Notes under the pieces: model-generated
What the model saw: only the letters and a program-made list of their open reading frames with translations
Database searches by the model: none
Told to the model about the DNA's origin: nothing
Program-made: the position numbers and the translations under genes
Origin: Reticulascus tulasneorum
Taxonomy: Eukaryota > Ascomycota > Sordariomycetes > Glomerellales > Reticulascaceae
Direction of reading: 5' to 3'
Assembly (NCBI GenBank): GCA_001557505.1
Contig: LSAX01000003.1
Span: 2,728,001 to 2,792,000, forward strand
DNA: 64,000 nt
Shown: in pieces, positions 20,137-33,632 of the stretch
How positions within the stretch are numbered: the first letter of the stretch is position 1
Layout of the letters: each line of letters begins with the position of its first letter

Positions 20137-22812
20137 CGGCTCAAGGTCTGGGGACAGTTTATTGTGAAAGCAAGAACTCTGTGGTAAGGATGGTAAACGG
20201 AGAGGTTGGTGGTAAGCATGCTGGGGATATTGTGACTTCTACCGAGAGATACCTTTTCATCAACAACGAAGGGAGTGAGAAGACCCCTAGTCTACGCCAT
20301 ATCCCACAAACAATCTTTCGTGCTTTCGCGTGACTCCAACGCCGGTGAGGCACTTACGGTCGGATTTAAACGACATGAATCCGCTGGGTCGCCCTTGTCG
20401 ACATCTCGGGGCGACGGCCGTTCAAAGATCTATATGGCTCCGCAATGAATGTCTTCGGTAGCAGCAAGATGATGTTGAAGGAGATGTGACTTCAGCGAGC
20501 TCCTGCATGCGGTAGGAAGCGGGTACAAGCTATTGGGAAACCAGAAGTTGGTTTTTTTACACGTAACCTCCGTCAGAGCAGAGATACCGTTGGCGGCATC
20601 TGGTCAGGCAGGCGGCGGCATATGTTGTACCCATAGCGGTACAGGAGGGGAATCAGGAGGTTATTGTGCGACTAGTGAGGCGAACGATAGAGATCGAATT
20701 GGCATCAGCAGGTTGTAGTTGCCTGATCGTGGTACTGCCTCTCGGGTGGTTGCGAACAACAATGGCAGATTTCAAGAGGCATGAAACTGTGTCACACGGT
20801 GTATGGTGGCTACATTGTGTAACGGAGTAAGCATGAATTAAGAATCACTGTCAAAGCGGACGTCTTCGATGCATGTGCCCTTGATTCTGAATAACGATAC
20901 TGTTACTTGGAGGTCGCACCTTGACTATGCTTGATAACTGATAGATACGAAACCGTCTCGTAGAGGCTTTTCTTTTCAAGCATTGCGGACCGCTTGAGGA
21001 ACATCTGAAGATCTATCTGGCATTTAAGAGGGCATGCTGATGACACAACGGTGCATACAGTGAACACAAACATATTGCAACGGTAACATCATTACGAAAC
21101 ACCCCTTCTCGACAATGATAACATGGCGGTATCTACTCAGACCACCCTTCAGTGTTTCCTCCCTGGAGATCCGGCCGTCTAATTGCTGTTTCAACTTAAC
21201 GAGCAGAGACACCTCGTACCGAAGGGCGTTCCTCTAATGACACGCATTCCAGACCCAACGGAATCTCCGACAAGTAGTCACTTCACGAAGGAGGTCGTCA
21301 AGGAAGCAGGGTCCTCGCGTCCATATCCGGTAGCCGTGCCTCTAGCATGGCCACTTGGTGGACTCACATAAACCTGTTGGTTCTAAATCATTCGGTCAGG
21401 CGCAGCGGCGAGACGCCACGCCCAGCATGCCACGAACGGATGTGCGAACTGTCGTGCTATAGTCGCACACATGTCGACGCCCGAGGCGCCAATCACAAGG
21501 CCAAGCCAGCGTCTTCCCTCTCCCACCGGTGTGGAGAAGCTTGTTCGGAGAATACGCCCCTGGCCGGGCAGCAGCATGCCAAGTTGGTTTCCTCACGACC
21601 ACTTCGAGCAGCTTGCATTGACCTTGGCGACCAAAGCAGCAAGATCATACCACTTTTGCCGTGGAGTCTGGCGTAACTATCCGATCGGCGACGACGACAT
21701 ACCTATTGTGCCAGACCGTGGGTGGATGGCGGTTACGAATGACCCAGGACCAAAAGAAGTCATTCGTGTTTCAATCTCCACCAACAAGTTTGGACCAAGT
21801 CAGAGGGACATTGCCCCGAAGGTCCAACGCCCCAATGGCGTGGTGGAATCCCATTACCAACAGATAGGTCGGCCCCTGGAGGCAGACAAACACGGCAAGA
21901 CCATCCCTATGGGAATCCCGAGCGATCAGCAGCAGGCTGGAGATGGAGATGCTGTCCATTGGATGGCAGGCAACGGACGTTGGAGACCGCAGCAGGACAA
22001 GGCACTAGCGATGACAAACATGCAGGTTGAATCTCGAACTAGAAGCCTAGGCTGAGGAGTAGTGACGGACTACTACGCAGTAGGCAAGAGGGATCTGAGG
22101 GGGCTGTCAATGCCATGAAAGGAGAGGCTGCCTCCACAGTACGAAAAGAGACCAAGTCTGCCCACCATCATCAGCCTGCCTTAGGTAAAGGCTGCCAACT
22201 CTGGAGGGGGAGGAAGTGTAAAAGCCCCGGAGACTGTAGCCAGGTGGCGAGGAGCTAGCTGACCCAACTCGATTGAGATGGATGGCCTTGACATGGTGCA
22301 GTCGTCCCAGCAATGCAGTGCCCGTCACAATCAACTCATCCTGCCAGGCATGTTTGTGGGGTCGCACAGAACATCTGCACACTCGTGCAGCTTCGTCACA
22401 GAAGGTCCCTTTCCTTTGGGAATCCCCCGTTCAGCTGGTCCACTCGCAGGACACGCAAAAGCAGAGAACTGGGCAGGCAGACCCGACGCTTCGGTGGGTT
22501 TCGGGCGAGTGGCGTAGTGATTCGGGGGGAGGGAGGGGGGAGGGCTGTTGGTGGTAACCACATTTACCACGAGGTTGGGAAGAACTGGATTTCGTGCTGC
22601 TGCTGGGAATGAAAGAGGGCGTCGCGGGGAACGGGATGCCCGTCTGCTTGGGACGCAAAACGGGGGACAAATGATATTGGGGAAAAGCTGGAAAAACTTC
22701 GAACCAACGGAGGACTTGGACTTGTTCGCATGGAATGGTAAACAGGAACTCAAACACGAAAGATGTCTTGCGATGGCTTCGTTTCGCGATACCAAGTTTC
22801 AGCCAGCCAGCT

Positions 22813-22828
22813 CCCCCCCCCCCCCCCC
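22813..22828. repeat. Poly-C tract (16)
   Basis: An uninterrupted run of 16 C in the gene-poor region. Confidence 0.95.
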
Positions 22829-24552
22829 ATTCCTCGAGCGTCCCAAACCGGGAACCATGCAGATCAGCTGGCAGGTTTCGACCCTACGTCGTCTCAGCTC
22901 AGCAATACCAGCGTAGCATACGAGATATGCGGCGAGGGTGTTATTCCTGTCAGATGGGAGGATGATGGAACACCAACCATCAGATGGTGTGCCAACTGAA
23001 AGTGGAAGTTCCGAGACTTCGTTTTCCTCCCCTCACCTCACCAGCTGACGGCCTCACACACATCACCCCCCTACTTCCCAAACACCATAATACCACCACC
23101 CATTACATACTAGAAACATTTCTCACCTCCATGCACCGGCCATATTGGGCTTCCTGCAGGTATGCAGGCGAGAGTGGAAATGGGAATCAATGAGGGTAAA
23201 AGGGGGGGCCAAATGTGAGGGTGCTAATGCAAGCAGCGGTTCGTCAAGAAAACCATCGATTGGCCTGCCTAGCACCGTTAGGTCTCGCAATCGCCCGCAG
23301 CACGTCCAAGGTGTTTGTCTCTGGAAACAGCTTAATTCCAAGCACCGTTGCACTTGATAGGTCGGTTGCTGGTCTTAGCTTTGCTGTTGTGCAACGTCAA
23401 CCTGACAGGCGGATGTCGCCCATCCATCATCTCCTTTTTCCATGTTTGTATGTACGTGCGAGCGAGCGAGCGATGCAGAGGCCACCGAGTGTCCCTGACT
23501 TGATTGATCTCCTTTGTTGTTTAAACTGTCGATATCGAGATAAGCTTGCTCCTGAACCCCAGCTAGCACACCCTGCGCCGCTTGCCTCCGACATCAGATG
23601 ATCCTGTCCCATGTCCACCGTCGCCAAGTGCGCCGTGCTGTGTGTACCGTCGATAGTGTTTTGGAGGCTTGCCCATATCCAGGTCTCCTCGGGGTTGGGC
23701 CATCTCCAATGCCAAGCCACAACTGGGGAGACGAGGAAATGATGGGTTGGCGATACGATACCGCAGTTGTTGTGTGCACAGACGGTTTCCCGGCGAGACG
23801 CTAACCAGCTTTTAGCCTAGGATCGTGCGTGATCGCCCATTGAGACCCAGGTTTTCTGCACCTGTCACTGGGCCCATCAACCCGAAAGCGTATTATTTGC
23901 GAAGATTTTTTTTGGGGCGGCCGGCCCTGACATATGCAAGTCGCTCAGTACGAACCTATTTCAATGTCCCCCCAGCAGCTAGCGGTAGAGTACATAGTAG
24001 CTTACCTAGACAAGGTGAAAAGGACGGGACCCAGGCCCAAACAAACCCACAACACTAGTTGAGAGGCACGGCACGACTTCTGCCTTTATGCAAGCTTGTT
24101 TCCCGTCCGCGTTGCAAGCCCCAGGTTGGCGGGAGGCTCGAACAAGAGAGACTCGATCATGGTTCTGGGACCCAAGCTAGGGGCGGCGTGACGCCAACTT
24201 TGATGCTATTCATGGACATAGCAGAAGGAGCGTCTTGCTCTTGCCGTATTCTCTCTTCCACATGGCTCACAGACCCTCCAAGTAGCATCTCAACCACTGT
24301 TTTCATGTTTGTGGAGGGACGTAATTACTACATATGTACGTACATAGCCAGGGAGCTGCAGAAGGAGGCACAAGATCGACAAACGCCTCCAGGTGAGAGT
24401 CCGCCCTCTGATGCACGGACACAAGTTTCCTCGATATCATCGGGGACGAGCTCGATACGACCATGGCGCGCTCCATTCGATCAGAGGAGGACGGACCTTT
24501 TAGGTCTGAGGTTCTCAGACGCCCCAAGCCGTTTGTCCTCGTTGTTGACTGC

Positions 24553-24572
24553 GGGGGGGGGGGGGGGGGGGG
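24553..24572. repeat. Poly-G tract (20)
   Basis: An uninterrupted run of 20 G, followed about 90 bp on by a 12-base A run (24661-24672). Confidence 0.95.
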
Positions 24573-27500
24573 TGACACGTCACATTCTCCCCTTGGGCGT
24601 CTAGGAGCAGTAGACGATTAATAATGTCTCGTCGTCCCGTCCAGGGCATTTTCGTTATTTAAAAAAAAAAAAGTGTCAAAATGCGGAGGACCCTGTTCTC
24701 TGTGTTTCCTTTTCAGCGCCGATGCAACGCCATCGACAGGAATTGTGGACCACCGTCAAGATCGAGTGCTCTGCTGTGCCTCACCCTGCTAAACGAAGCT
24801 TGCTGCTTTCTTGCTAGGCCCGACTTTCTCGTTAGCCCTCATCCGCCAACCTTGTCGTCTCTCAAAAGGGCAAGGTTACAGGGGGGAAGGTGGGAAAAAA
24901 GCGATGTTGCGGAAATAAAATCCCTCTCCACTGTTCGCCGTCCGCCGTCGTCTTGCCCATCTTCGGCCAAGGCTATTATCTAAGCAAGCGCCACCAAAAC
25001 GTTCCGAAATTGGCCAATAGAGGGCTCGTACCTAAGCAAAATGAGGCCAAGGTCCATTAGCCCCAAAAGCCCACGAGGCGGCTGTTCAGGCCTAGAGCAA
25101 TCTGGATATACGGACGAATGTATGTACAGTAGATATGGGATCGCTACAGGTGGATCGCTATCAGTGTATTTTCATGCAATATTTAACGCCTTTACTGTGG
25201 AGTGTATGAGATGGAGCCTCATTCAGCCGGGCAATCTCGTGTTAGTACGGACGTAAGGACCAAGCGGCTCGCCCGATTCTGGGTATCGGGACGGTGCGGG
25301 ACGGGAAGACTCCATTACATTTCAGCTGAGACAGGCTTGAGCGTCTGGATATCTAGATGCAGAAGATGGGTCGTCGAATCTTGGACCTCCTATTGATTGC
25401 ATAGTAAAATCGTCTCCCTCCCGTGTCCCTTGGCGCTTGTTCCTGGATCATCCCCAGCGCTGTTGAGCCGCATCCCATGCCAGCCGCCTCTTCCCGTCGT
25501 CGGTTACCCAGGCACATGCAAAGATTCCTTGAGACAAAGACGATGCGGTTGCCCGAAGAAGCACCTGATGTTGAGCCATGTCGTCACCCAGGACTACTTC
25601 TGGCAGGGGAATCATGCAACTGCACGTCGCGCGACGTAACTCTCTGGCCCCCCCAGTCACAAAAATACAGAATGGCTTAGGGGCAACCTCGGATGACAAG
25701 GGGGGCGCTTGGTGATTTTCTGCCTTCGTCTTCGTCGTCCGAGAGCTTCGGCCGTAGGAGCTGCCCTTGTAGCCTGCCAGTCTGCCAGCCTAAGGTACAC
25801 TTCGGCGATTTTCAGCAAGAGCTGTACCCTACCACTTTTTGTTCCTGGCTTTTCCTGCCGTAGAGTTACATCAGAGAGCTCAAGCTCCATAAAAAATGTT
25901 CGCAAAGAGAAAGGCAAACATGGGGGCTCTTGGAACCCATGTCCGCATCGACAGAGGGGTGAGAATAAGACGTGCCAAAAACCGGGGTCGCCCGATGTGC
26001 GTATGCCTGTAGGATGGCGCACACTATTTGCGTATTTTCATGGAGAGGAGGTCGATCGCGCTTAAAGAGATCGAATAATCGCAAGCAGGCCGCAGTGCGG
26101 AATAGCACCACAGGCCTCTTGATCTTTCGTTGCCGTTCATGGTAGCCCGCTCAACTGCTTGCAGGCCTCAAACCCCGGGCTATCAGGTTTGCAGCTTAGG
26201 CCAGTAGAAGAACCGGGGGCCTGCCTGCCCCCAGTTCGGAGGACTACAAATCAGCCACAGCTCACGGAGCGACACATGTCCGAGTTTACCGGCTCCTAGG
26301 CATACATGACCCTGCTTTGATATCAGGAAAACAATGGTGCACCGTGATGACTGCGACTCCTTTCAAATGGACCGAGGGCTAGGCTGACAGGATGGATGTA
26401 GTGGCAAGGGGGCAGATCGCATCTGCAAGGTACGGACTCCTGTGGTCGGCACCGACCTTCGGAGAGGCTGCGATGATTCATGATTGTCTGAACGAAACTT
26501 GCCGTAGCATTCGGATTATCGGTCTTTGGGCGACCAGTGGGCATCAGACCCTGGTCATGAGCAAACGATGATTAGCTAAGCTCGATTCACGACCTTGACG
26601 CTATTGTTAGAGGGGTGTTGACATCGCGGTGCTAGCGTCGGGCCGCTACCATGACTTTTCAGCAGAGTCGCAATAATGGCTCAATGTCAGCAGTCGATCG
26701 ATATACGGTGCCTTAGGAATGTTCGGAACCCTCTCGTTTCACGTTCCTTGCCCTCCAGTTGTGCTAGATCGGCTTGTCCGGAGACTGGCCAGCGACTGCG
26801 GGTGATGGCAGGAGCCGAAGCACGATGCGGCTCGTGGGATTCGGGCTTAAGATTTGCCATATTGAGAGCTAGCACCCGACTGTCATCCTGTTCTTCCAGG
26901 AAGCTGTCATGAGACATGGCTTCCAAACTAGTGGGAAGGGTACGCTCGTCAGGCCGGGCTTTTCCCTTAAGATAGATTCTGTAGATCCTGCTATCGTCAT
27001 CACCCAAGCCCCGGGCCCGTGGTTTGCGGCCGCCCGCTGAGTTGAGCCACGTATGTCAGCTCATTCTTTGCAGATTTCAGTAGTTTGTCTGCCAGTCAGG
27101 TGATTATGATGATGAGCTGAGACATTTTGGGGGTTGTTATTCCCGGTGGGGACTAGCCAGAAGATTTTGTGTTTATCGGCCGTGAAGATTTTTTTTGGCA
27201 GTCGATGCCTGTCTCATTTACCATGAGGTTCAAATATCGACATCGTATTGGATAGAGTCAGGAGCAACCCGGAGATCACCACCAAGGCAACCTCAATCCC
27301 TCTCGTGTCGTACAAGATGGTGGTCCTGTCATCCAATCACTCTCTGTGTGATCGTCCCTGTTCGCAGAAATGCAGGATGTATTAGGGCTGCTTCGCCACT
27401 TAGTTGATTGTTTGGTATGCTGGGACCTGTCAGCAATCCTTCCGCTATTTTCTTATCATCCGAGTGTCTCACGCACCTTTGGATATGGGATTGATGATCC

Positions 27501-28742
27501 ATCTAACAGCCGACAACAAAAAATGCCGTCGGCGTATCCTGAGGCCGATCCAGGGCTGAGATTTCGAACCCTGGGCTGGATCATCCCTTGCTTTGAAATC
27601 GAGCCAGGCTGGTCCTTGTCTTCCCGCCTGGTCCGTGCAGCTGGCGAGAATGGCTACTAGCAGCATGCTCGGGGGGCGCTAGGTCTGTAAGGGGTTAAAG
27701 AAACCCGCGTCCTTCGCCCACTGAGCCACTCTATGTAGGAGTGCAATATCGGCCATCTCGCGCAAGCGTCATCGTCAGTTCCAGATTCCCTTTTGCGGGC
27801 GTTGCGAAACACTCCGCAGACTATATAACGTGGGATGATAGGATTTCTAGCGCGGCGTGCAGTGTGTATCGGGATAAACTGGGTCGGACCCCCATTTCAA
27901 CCGCATTCTCATTGATTCCGACTTGAGACCGGGAATTCACGTGGGGACGGATTTGCCAAATCTGGAGATGTGGAGCCGAAGCAACATGCTTTTGCGGATC
28001 CAGAGTTGCATGCTTCTTGGTATCAATGAGAATCAAGACTCGAGTGGGGGGTTGGACGGGGCATCTTTCATTGTCGCAATCCCCTTCATTTTTGGTTCCT
28101 CTCTGGGACCTGTCTGGGACCTGCAGGTGGTGAGCGGGAAAATCTGATAACTGATCATGCATGAGCAAGAATCTTGCCATGCTGTTTGTTGTGCACTATC
28201 AGCAGCTTCCAAAGTTCCCCTGACTCGGGCTAAGAATAATGAGCTGCTGATCGCCATCATTGCATCCGGGCCAGCCACCGCGAGGGTTGCTCGTATATTC
28301 GGGTCACCAGCATAAATCAAAATAGGCGCAACCACGTCGCCTGGATTATCCAGATGCTATCTCTCGCAACTTTAGTGGCAGTTCATTCGAGGCTCTCAAT
28401 ATCGGCCTTCGGCGTTCATCAAATCCAGTGGCAAACCACCTATGTAAGGACATGCTCCGCAACAGCCGCCAGGCATTGTGCTTTTCACCATTACACCTGG
28501 CGTTCGACCAGGTATTTGGATTAAATCGTTCTCTATGTTCATATGGGTAGGATTGCATGTCGTCTTAGCGGACATCGAGTATAGCTGCAATCAAATGTCT
28601 TCTAAGCATCACATAACATGTGTGGTCTCCCGTGTTTCAATCGCATTCTTTGGTCGTCACATTCAACATGCTGCCCAGACAGAGAGACCTCGGCCTCGGG
28701 GTAACCCGTCTAGGCGATAGCCACCACCCTTCGGCATTGTCA

Positions 28743-28803
28743 GCGGGCGTCGCCCGCCCACGACTGCGTGGCTTCGACGAAATTTGGGGGTTCATTCCCC
28801 AAA
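28743..28803. other. Two adjacent perfect hairpin sequences
   Basis: Bases 28743-28757 form a 7+1+7 palindrome (GCGGGCG T CGCCCGC), and 28783-28803 form a 7-bp stem with a 7-nt loop (TTTGGGG / CCCCAAA, loop GTTCATT). The second resembles a tRNA T-arm, but no cloverleaf can be built upstream. The function is unknown. Confidence 0.45.
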
Positions 28804-30460
28804 CCCAGCCATGGAATTATGATGGATAGCTGCGGCATCAGCGGACGGCTACCATGAACCATCATCCATACATAGCAGCATTTGCGCTGCAACACCCCAC
28901 ATTCTCCCGCATGTGTATGGGGGCAAAGACTAGATTGGTTCCCAACGCCGATGATACGACCTTCAAAAAGCCCCCCAATCGAAGTGCCCGGGAAGCATTG
29001 TGGGTAGGGGAGCGGGTTTCCCGTTCAGGGAAGACCTGTGTTCTGCAGCACAAGCTTGATGCTAGCTGCGACCTGCGACGTCGAATATACTCCATAGCAT
29101 GATCTGGGCCGCTGATTGGACGGGCACTGCTTTAGACCTTATCTAATGTAGTAGATGAGGTCTCTTCTAGTCCACTTGGATTCATCACAAAAGACGAACC
29201 GCTAGATTAGCAGCAACAAGTTCTCTGTCTTGTCATGTTCCACCATGGATAGCACGCTTCTTTTAATTCTATCCGCGGCAGCCTCGTAGATTGACTGATT
29301 CGGGGGGTCGAGATATGATCCAGAAGCCGGCACGTGAAAGATGATCACCTGTAGAAGGCGAGATGGATCGTCAAAGTCGGGTGGCTTTGATTGGCCTTCA
29401 GGCCGAGCTTGGGCAGATTGGAGTGCCGGTGATAGTCGTCCTCAAAAAAGCTCCTACAGCCGTCCAATCAAGGGGTTTTCGAGGCTTTAGGGATATAACG
29501 GGGAGGGGGGTGGTTTTGGCTTCTTGTGTTCCCACGATGACGAGTTTCGCCATTGATGAGCTAGAGATGACGATGCAACGGAGGCTTCGCCCAGACTCGG
29601 TTGATGCGACAGTCTCCCAGGCTTCCTCTGCTTCTTTCGCTGTACTAGTGTAGGAACTGGCTGCAGCAGTGGGTGCGCGGTGGGTTTGCAGCTGCAGGAA
29701 GGGCCGCGAATGCATGTTGCAGTGAGTGAGTGAAGGAGGGGATTGGTACAAGTGGTCAGGTGGCAACTATCTCGACGACCTTGGCCAAACAACAGATTGC
29801 ACCGACATGGTGTGGGGAGGGATTCGTGATGGCTGATTTGTTTGACGACCTGGAATTTCCCCGCCTCAGACGCAGGTCACGACGAAATGGGCTTAGCGAA
29901 GTTTTGGTCCGCAGGAGAGAATCTGCCGCATGGGTTGTTCGTGTGTGTGCCAAGAGATTTGAACTGGAGAGCGAATTTGCTTGAGAGAACCGTTCGTGAT
30001 GAAGGGCATGTCCTGGCAACCTGGGGAAAGGATGCCACCCTTTGTGTGGTTCGAGGAGGCGTCCCTGGAGGATGAGGATGAGGATGGCGAAGGAAGAGGG
30101 GGGGTCTGGTGAATTTGAGCACGCCTTACTGCGGTAAGCAAAACTGCCCCAAACCCCATTGTTTGCTTGGCATCAAGTCTAAACCTCTGCACGCAGCGCA
30201 TATTGAGCTGCTGGTCTGGCTGGGGAGCATGGATGGGGATGGGGATCTTCTGCTGGCGGCGGCCGGAGTGGGGCCATCAAACTGGTCAAGGTGCAAGATC
30301 TCCACGATCCATGCCGCCTTCTCTCTGTCTAATTATCTGTCTGGGCTGCAGGCGTCTCGCTCTATCACGACACTCCCTCCATCGATTCTGAACAATTCAT
30401 ACACAACAGTGCGATGGTGCTTATGCCGAGCATATCCCTCTTGGATGATGGATGACACCT

Positions 30461-30473
30461 GGGGGGGGGGGGG
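30461..30473. repeat. Poly-G tract (13)
   Basis: An uninterrupted run of 13 G in the gene-poor region. Confidence 0.95.
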
Positions 30474-30967
30474 CATTTGGAGGTGGGTGGTCCGGAACGC
30501 GAAACAGAACAAGAACAAGAAAAAAACAGAACACATGTCGCCATCATGTCTGTCTATCTATCTGTCTGGCTGGCTGTGTCTGTTATGTCGTACCTTCGGC
30601 GATCTTGAAAAACTCTGTCGCCGGGCGATGGGCTCGCGGATTGATCTCCAGTCCCTTCCAGGGCGAAACATAAGACCGAGTCCAGATCACCCGTTTGTGA
30701 TGTTTCGTAAAACTCAAAATAGGCCACAAAATGCAAGGCACGCAATCGTTCATGGGGCATTGTTGAACACTAAAATAATGAACTAGGTACCGTACTTTGT
30801 GGTTGGACTGGGAGCCGGAGGGAACAAAACAGCGCCAACCCACCACCCTGGACACTCGACTGACGCCTTAAACATGATGTAAGACAACACAACCCAGGCA
30901 TAAATTCCATTTCTCCAAGGCGCATCACCGGCATTCCCCATTTGAGATCTGGGATTGCATACGACTG

Positions 30968-30987
30968 CCCCCCCCCCCCCCCCCCCC
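30968..30987. repeat. Poly-C tract (20)
   Basis: An uninterrupted run of 20 C in the gene-poor region. Confidence 0.95.
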
Positions 30988-32519
30988 AGAGGTCTTCTCT
31001 GAGGCCACCCCTCCAAAAGGGCTTTTTTAAATTGATGTTGGATTTCGCCAGCAGAAGAAGGCAGCCAATGAGGCAATATGCAACACCCCCCCTCCCTTAA
31101 CCCCCTCCCTCACGACAGCCTACCTTACCTGCTGTAACCTATGAAGGCCCCCCTCCTCTGCAGCTTGCCAGTCGAGGAACAGCAGCAGTTCAGTGTTGCA
31201 CAGCATCTGTTCTGGTTTTAACCTGCGCGGTGCCACGCCCAGATAGGTATTGGCTGGACGTCTCCACTCCTCCACTCTTCCCCCCCCCCGGGAATCTGTT
31301 GTTGGCTCCTGATTCGAAGAGAGGCGAAATGGCGAAATGGCGAAATCTTCTGATTGCCTCGCGTTGCCTTGCTTCGCACGCCTGCTGGCTGGCACTGCTC
31401 CTCAGATTTCAGGACGGCAGGCCAACCCTCATTCTCGATTTTGCGGGCGACCACCCCCACGCGGCTCCATATTTCGGTCTCGCGAGAACCGACTTTATCC
31501 TTCTGCTGACTGCTGCTGGTGCATCTGTGAAAAGCCCGAGCTGGTTCAGCAGCCAGTGGAAATCATGCGAGGGGGTGGGAGAAGAATGAGAGGCCTCAGA
31601 GAGGCCCGACGGACGATCAAGGTTTTTTTTCAGTGTTAAGATGACTGAAATAACATGAACGAAACTCAGAACCCCAGCGACCGATCTGGCCCAACGCCCC
31701 CAAGTCCGGCGTTGTGGTGCTGGTCTCTCTTTTTTCCCTCTTGTCCCTCCTCGCTCTACCCTTTTACTACTAGCGTCTTCAAGGCACAGGGTCGACCAAA
31801 CGTAGCGATTGCTGCATCTCCTCGTCGTCCTCCTTCCACAACCTGTTGTAGAGTAGTTTTTGGATCTGGGCAACACACACCACACATGACAGTTCTTTTG
31901 AGGACAGACCAGGGATCAGGCACAACAAGCACAAGTCTTGACGATCATGGGTTTGGATTAACTACCTGAAAGAGGGGAGACCGGGGAGGGGGGACGGGGG
32001 GAGGGGGTGGGACTACTGCCGCTAACCCGATTTCACTTAGCGCCCTGGGAAATGACCTAGGCTCGTTGCGTGATAGCGCCGAGCCTTGCCTCATGTACTC
32101 TTGCCTCAGGTACCCAGCACCTGCACAATTGATTGATCTCTCGGGCCAGCGGCCATGCCAGAGGACCTCGCTGCGAGGTACTTCTCCCCAGTGGGCGCTC
32201 CAAGCTGGCAGCGCTCCACCCACCCCCCATCTTCCTGCGCGGCACCCTCCTTTCGCGTGTCCCTTGGAACTCTCAGGAGATAACGCTGAAGACGCACAGA
32301 CGAAACCACGAGTATCCCCACAGCCAAACTGGCCCTAGCGAGTACCACGTCGACAGCGCTCCTCTTTGGGCTGTTTTAGCCGCACCCCATTGTATCCACC
32401 CTGACTCACACACCTCCGCCACAAGACAGTGACCCTTGACGCAGAAAATTTTTCTGAGAAAATCATCACACGCCAGCGCCTGTTCTGTTTTGGTGGACCA
32501 CGCCCTCATCTCCTTCACA

Positions 32520-32541
32520 CCCCCCCCCCCCCCCCCCCCCC
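32520..32541. repeat. Poly-C tract (22)
   Basis: An uninterrupted run of 22 C about 620 bp upstream of the ECL1-like start codon. It is the longest homopolymer in the window. Confidence 0.95.
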
Positions 32542-33158
32542 TTCCATTGCCTGAGCCTGCTGCACCCCCTGTCTGTGGAAAAAAATACGTACCCCCTGGC
32601 TCAAGGTCTCAGTCGGCGCTATCTGCTCAACAGCTGCAGGGCATGAAGGTCGAGGTGGAGACCCTTGCTCTGGCAGGCTACCCTTGTTCCATTCTGCACA
32701 CCCAGTCCGCCCTCGTGCTTGCGGCAAACTTGCAGGGCTAGCAGTGCCTGTTGTATCCCCCCGCGGGGCTCACCACCAGAAAAGTACTTCCCAGCGCCAA
32801 AAGTCGCTGTCTTGGACTGGTCATCCAGTGGTGGGCAGGCTGTGCTTCGAGGATACATACATATGGGCCGACGTCTGCCTCTTCTCGATCCACTTCCTAC
32901 TCTTCATCATTCGACTTCAACCCAACTTCAAACCGCAGACCACTTCATTGCTTCTTGTCTTGTCAGCATTGGTCTATCCGGATATGACACAAGCTTCATC
33001 AACATCTTTATAATCTGTTAACCATCTCTCTGCCTCCTCTGGCCCAACTACCCTTCCTCGTGCAACACCCAGCCTGTCTTTGACTGCTGACTTGCAATCG
33101 ATTTCCACTTCCACTAACTTCCTCGCCTTATTTCACCACCACATTCCACTCTGACAAG

Positions 33159-33632
33159 ATGGCCTTCGATCTGTGGACACCCGAGTTCTGCCTTGGCTGT
33201 GACAAGCAGACAGACGGTGCCGCCTACTGCTCAGAGTCTTGCAGACTCACGGACTTCGAAAAGAGTTCCTCACCAAGCTCTGGTGCAAGCTCGCCAGGCT
33301 TCACTGGTCCATCTTACCCATGGTCCACCACCAGACACGAGACTGGCAAATTCGTCCTGTCTCCGGCCTACGACTTCAGCAACGCCCAGCCGTACGGCAG
33401 CACTCCTCTGCCCCAGTCTTACCTATCCTCGCAAAGGACATCCTCGAGCGTCACGACCCCGGCGACCCGAAGCCTGACTCCCTCGAGCTCACACAGCAGC
33501 CTGTGCTCCATGCAGAGCACGGCTTCGTCGACCGCGGACGCAAACTACCTGTCTGACAAGGCCAAGCAAGAGCTGCGAGCCTATGCTGTGTCTTTCGAGC
33601 AGGTCAGAATGCAACGAAGACGATCATACTAA
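33159..33632 (+). CDS. ECL1-family zinc-binding stress/lifespan factor
   Basis: One exon of 157 aa. The N-terminus has the family zinc motif: Cys11-x2-Cys14-x9-Cys24-x3-Cys28 within FCLGCDKQ...AAYCSESCR. Ecl1/Ecl2/Ecl3 of fission yeast extend chronological lifespan and respond to nutrient and sulfur or zinc stress; the molecular role is unclear. The rest is Ser/Thr/Pro-rich and disordered, ending with a basic helix (SFEQVRMQRRRSY). The start is fixed by MAFDLWTPEFC, typical of filamentous homologues. The gene stands alone, with about 14 kb empty upstream and nearly 9 kb downstream, which suggests a long regulatory leader or promoter. Confidence 0.88.
   Translation: MAFDLWTPEFCLGCDKQTDGAAYCSESCRLTDFEKSSSPSSGASSPGFTGPSYPWSTTRHETGKFVLSPAYDFSNAQPYGSTPLPQSYLSSQRTSSSVTTPATRSLTPSSSHSSLCSMQSTASSTADANYLSDKAKQELRAYAVSFEQVRMQRRRSY

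Larger units (their letters stand above)
19264..33158. other. Gene-poor region, about 13.9 kb
   Basis: Between CRM1 and the ECL1-like gene I find no frame with convincing protein character on either strand. The longest frames (about 194 aa at 21471-22055 and 225 aa at 30109-30786) show no domain and no matching introns. The DNA is not notably AT-rich, so it does not look like a classic RIP-degraded block or centromere. It contains long poly-C/poly-G runs, short microsatellites and a 34-bp tandem duplication. The last ~1 kb before 33159 is pyrimidine-rich and probably contains the promoter and leader of the ECL1-like gene. Confidence 0.6.

Noticed and set aside
21471..22055. 194-codon frame in the gene desert
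   Set aside because: It has no domain, no supporting splice or promoter signals, and composition like random GC-balanced DNA. It is the best leftover candidate and could be checked with RNA-seq.
28718..28803. Possible tRNA ending in a T-arm-like hairpin
   Set aside because: The T-arm-like hairpin is perfect, but no D-arm, anticodon arm or acceptor stem can be formed upstream.
30109..30786. 225-codon frame in the gene desert
   Set aside because: It spans a poly-G run and microsatellite-like sequence; the peptide has no recognisable order.
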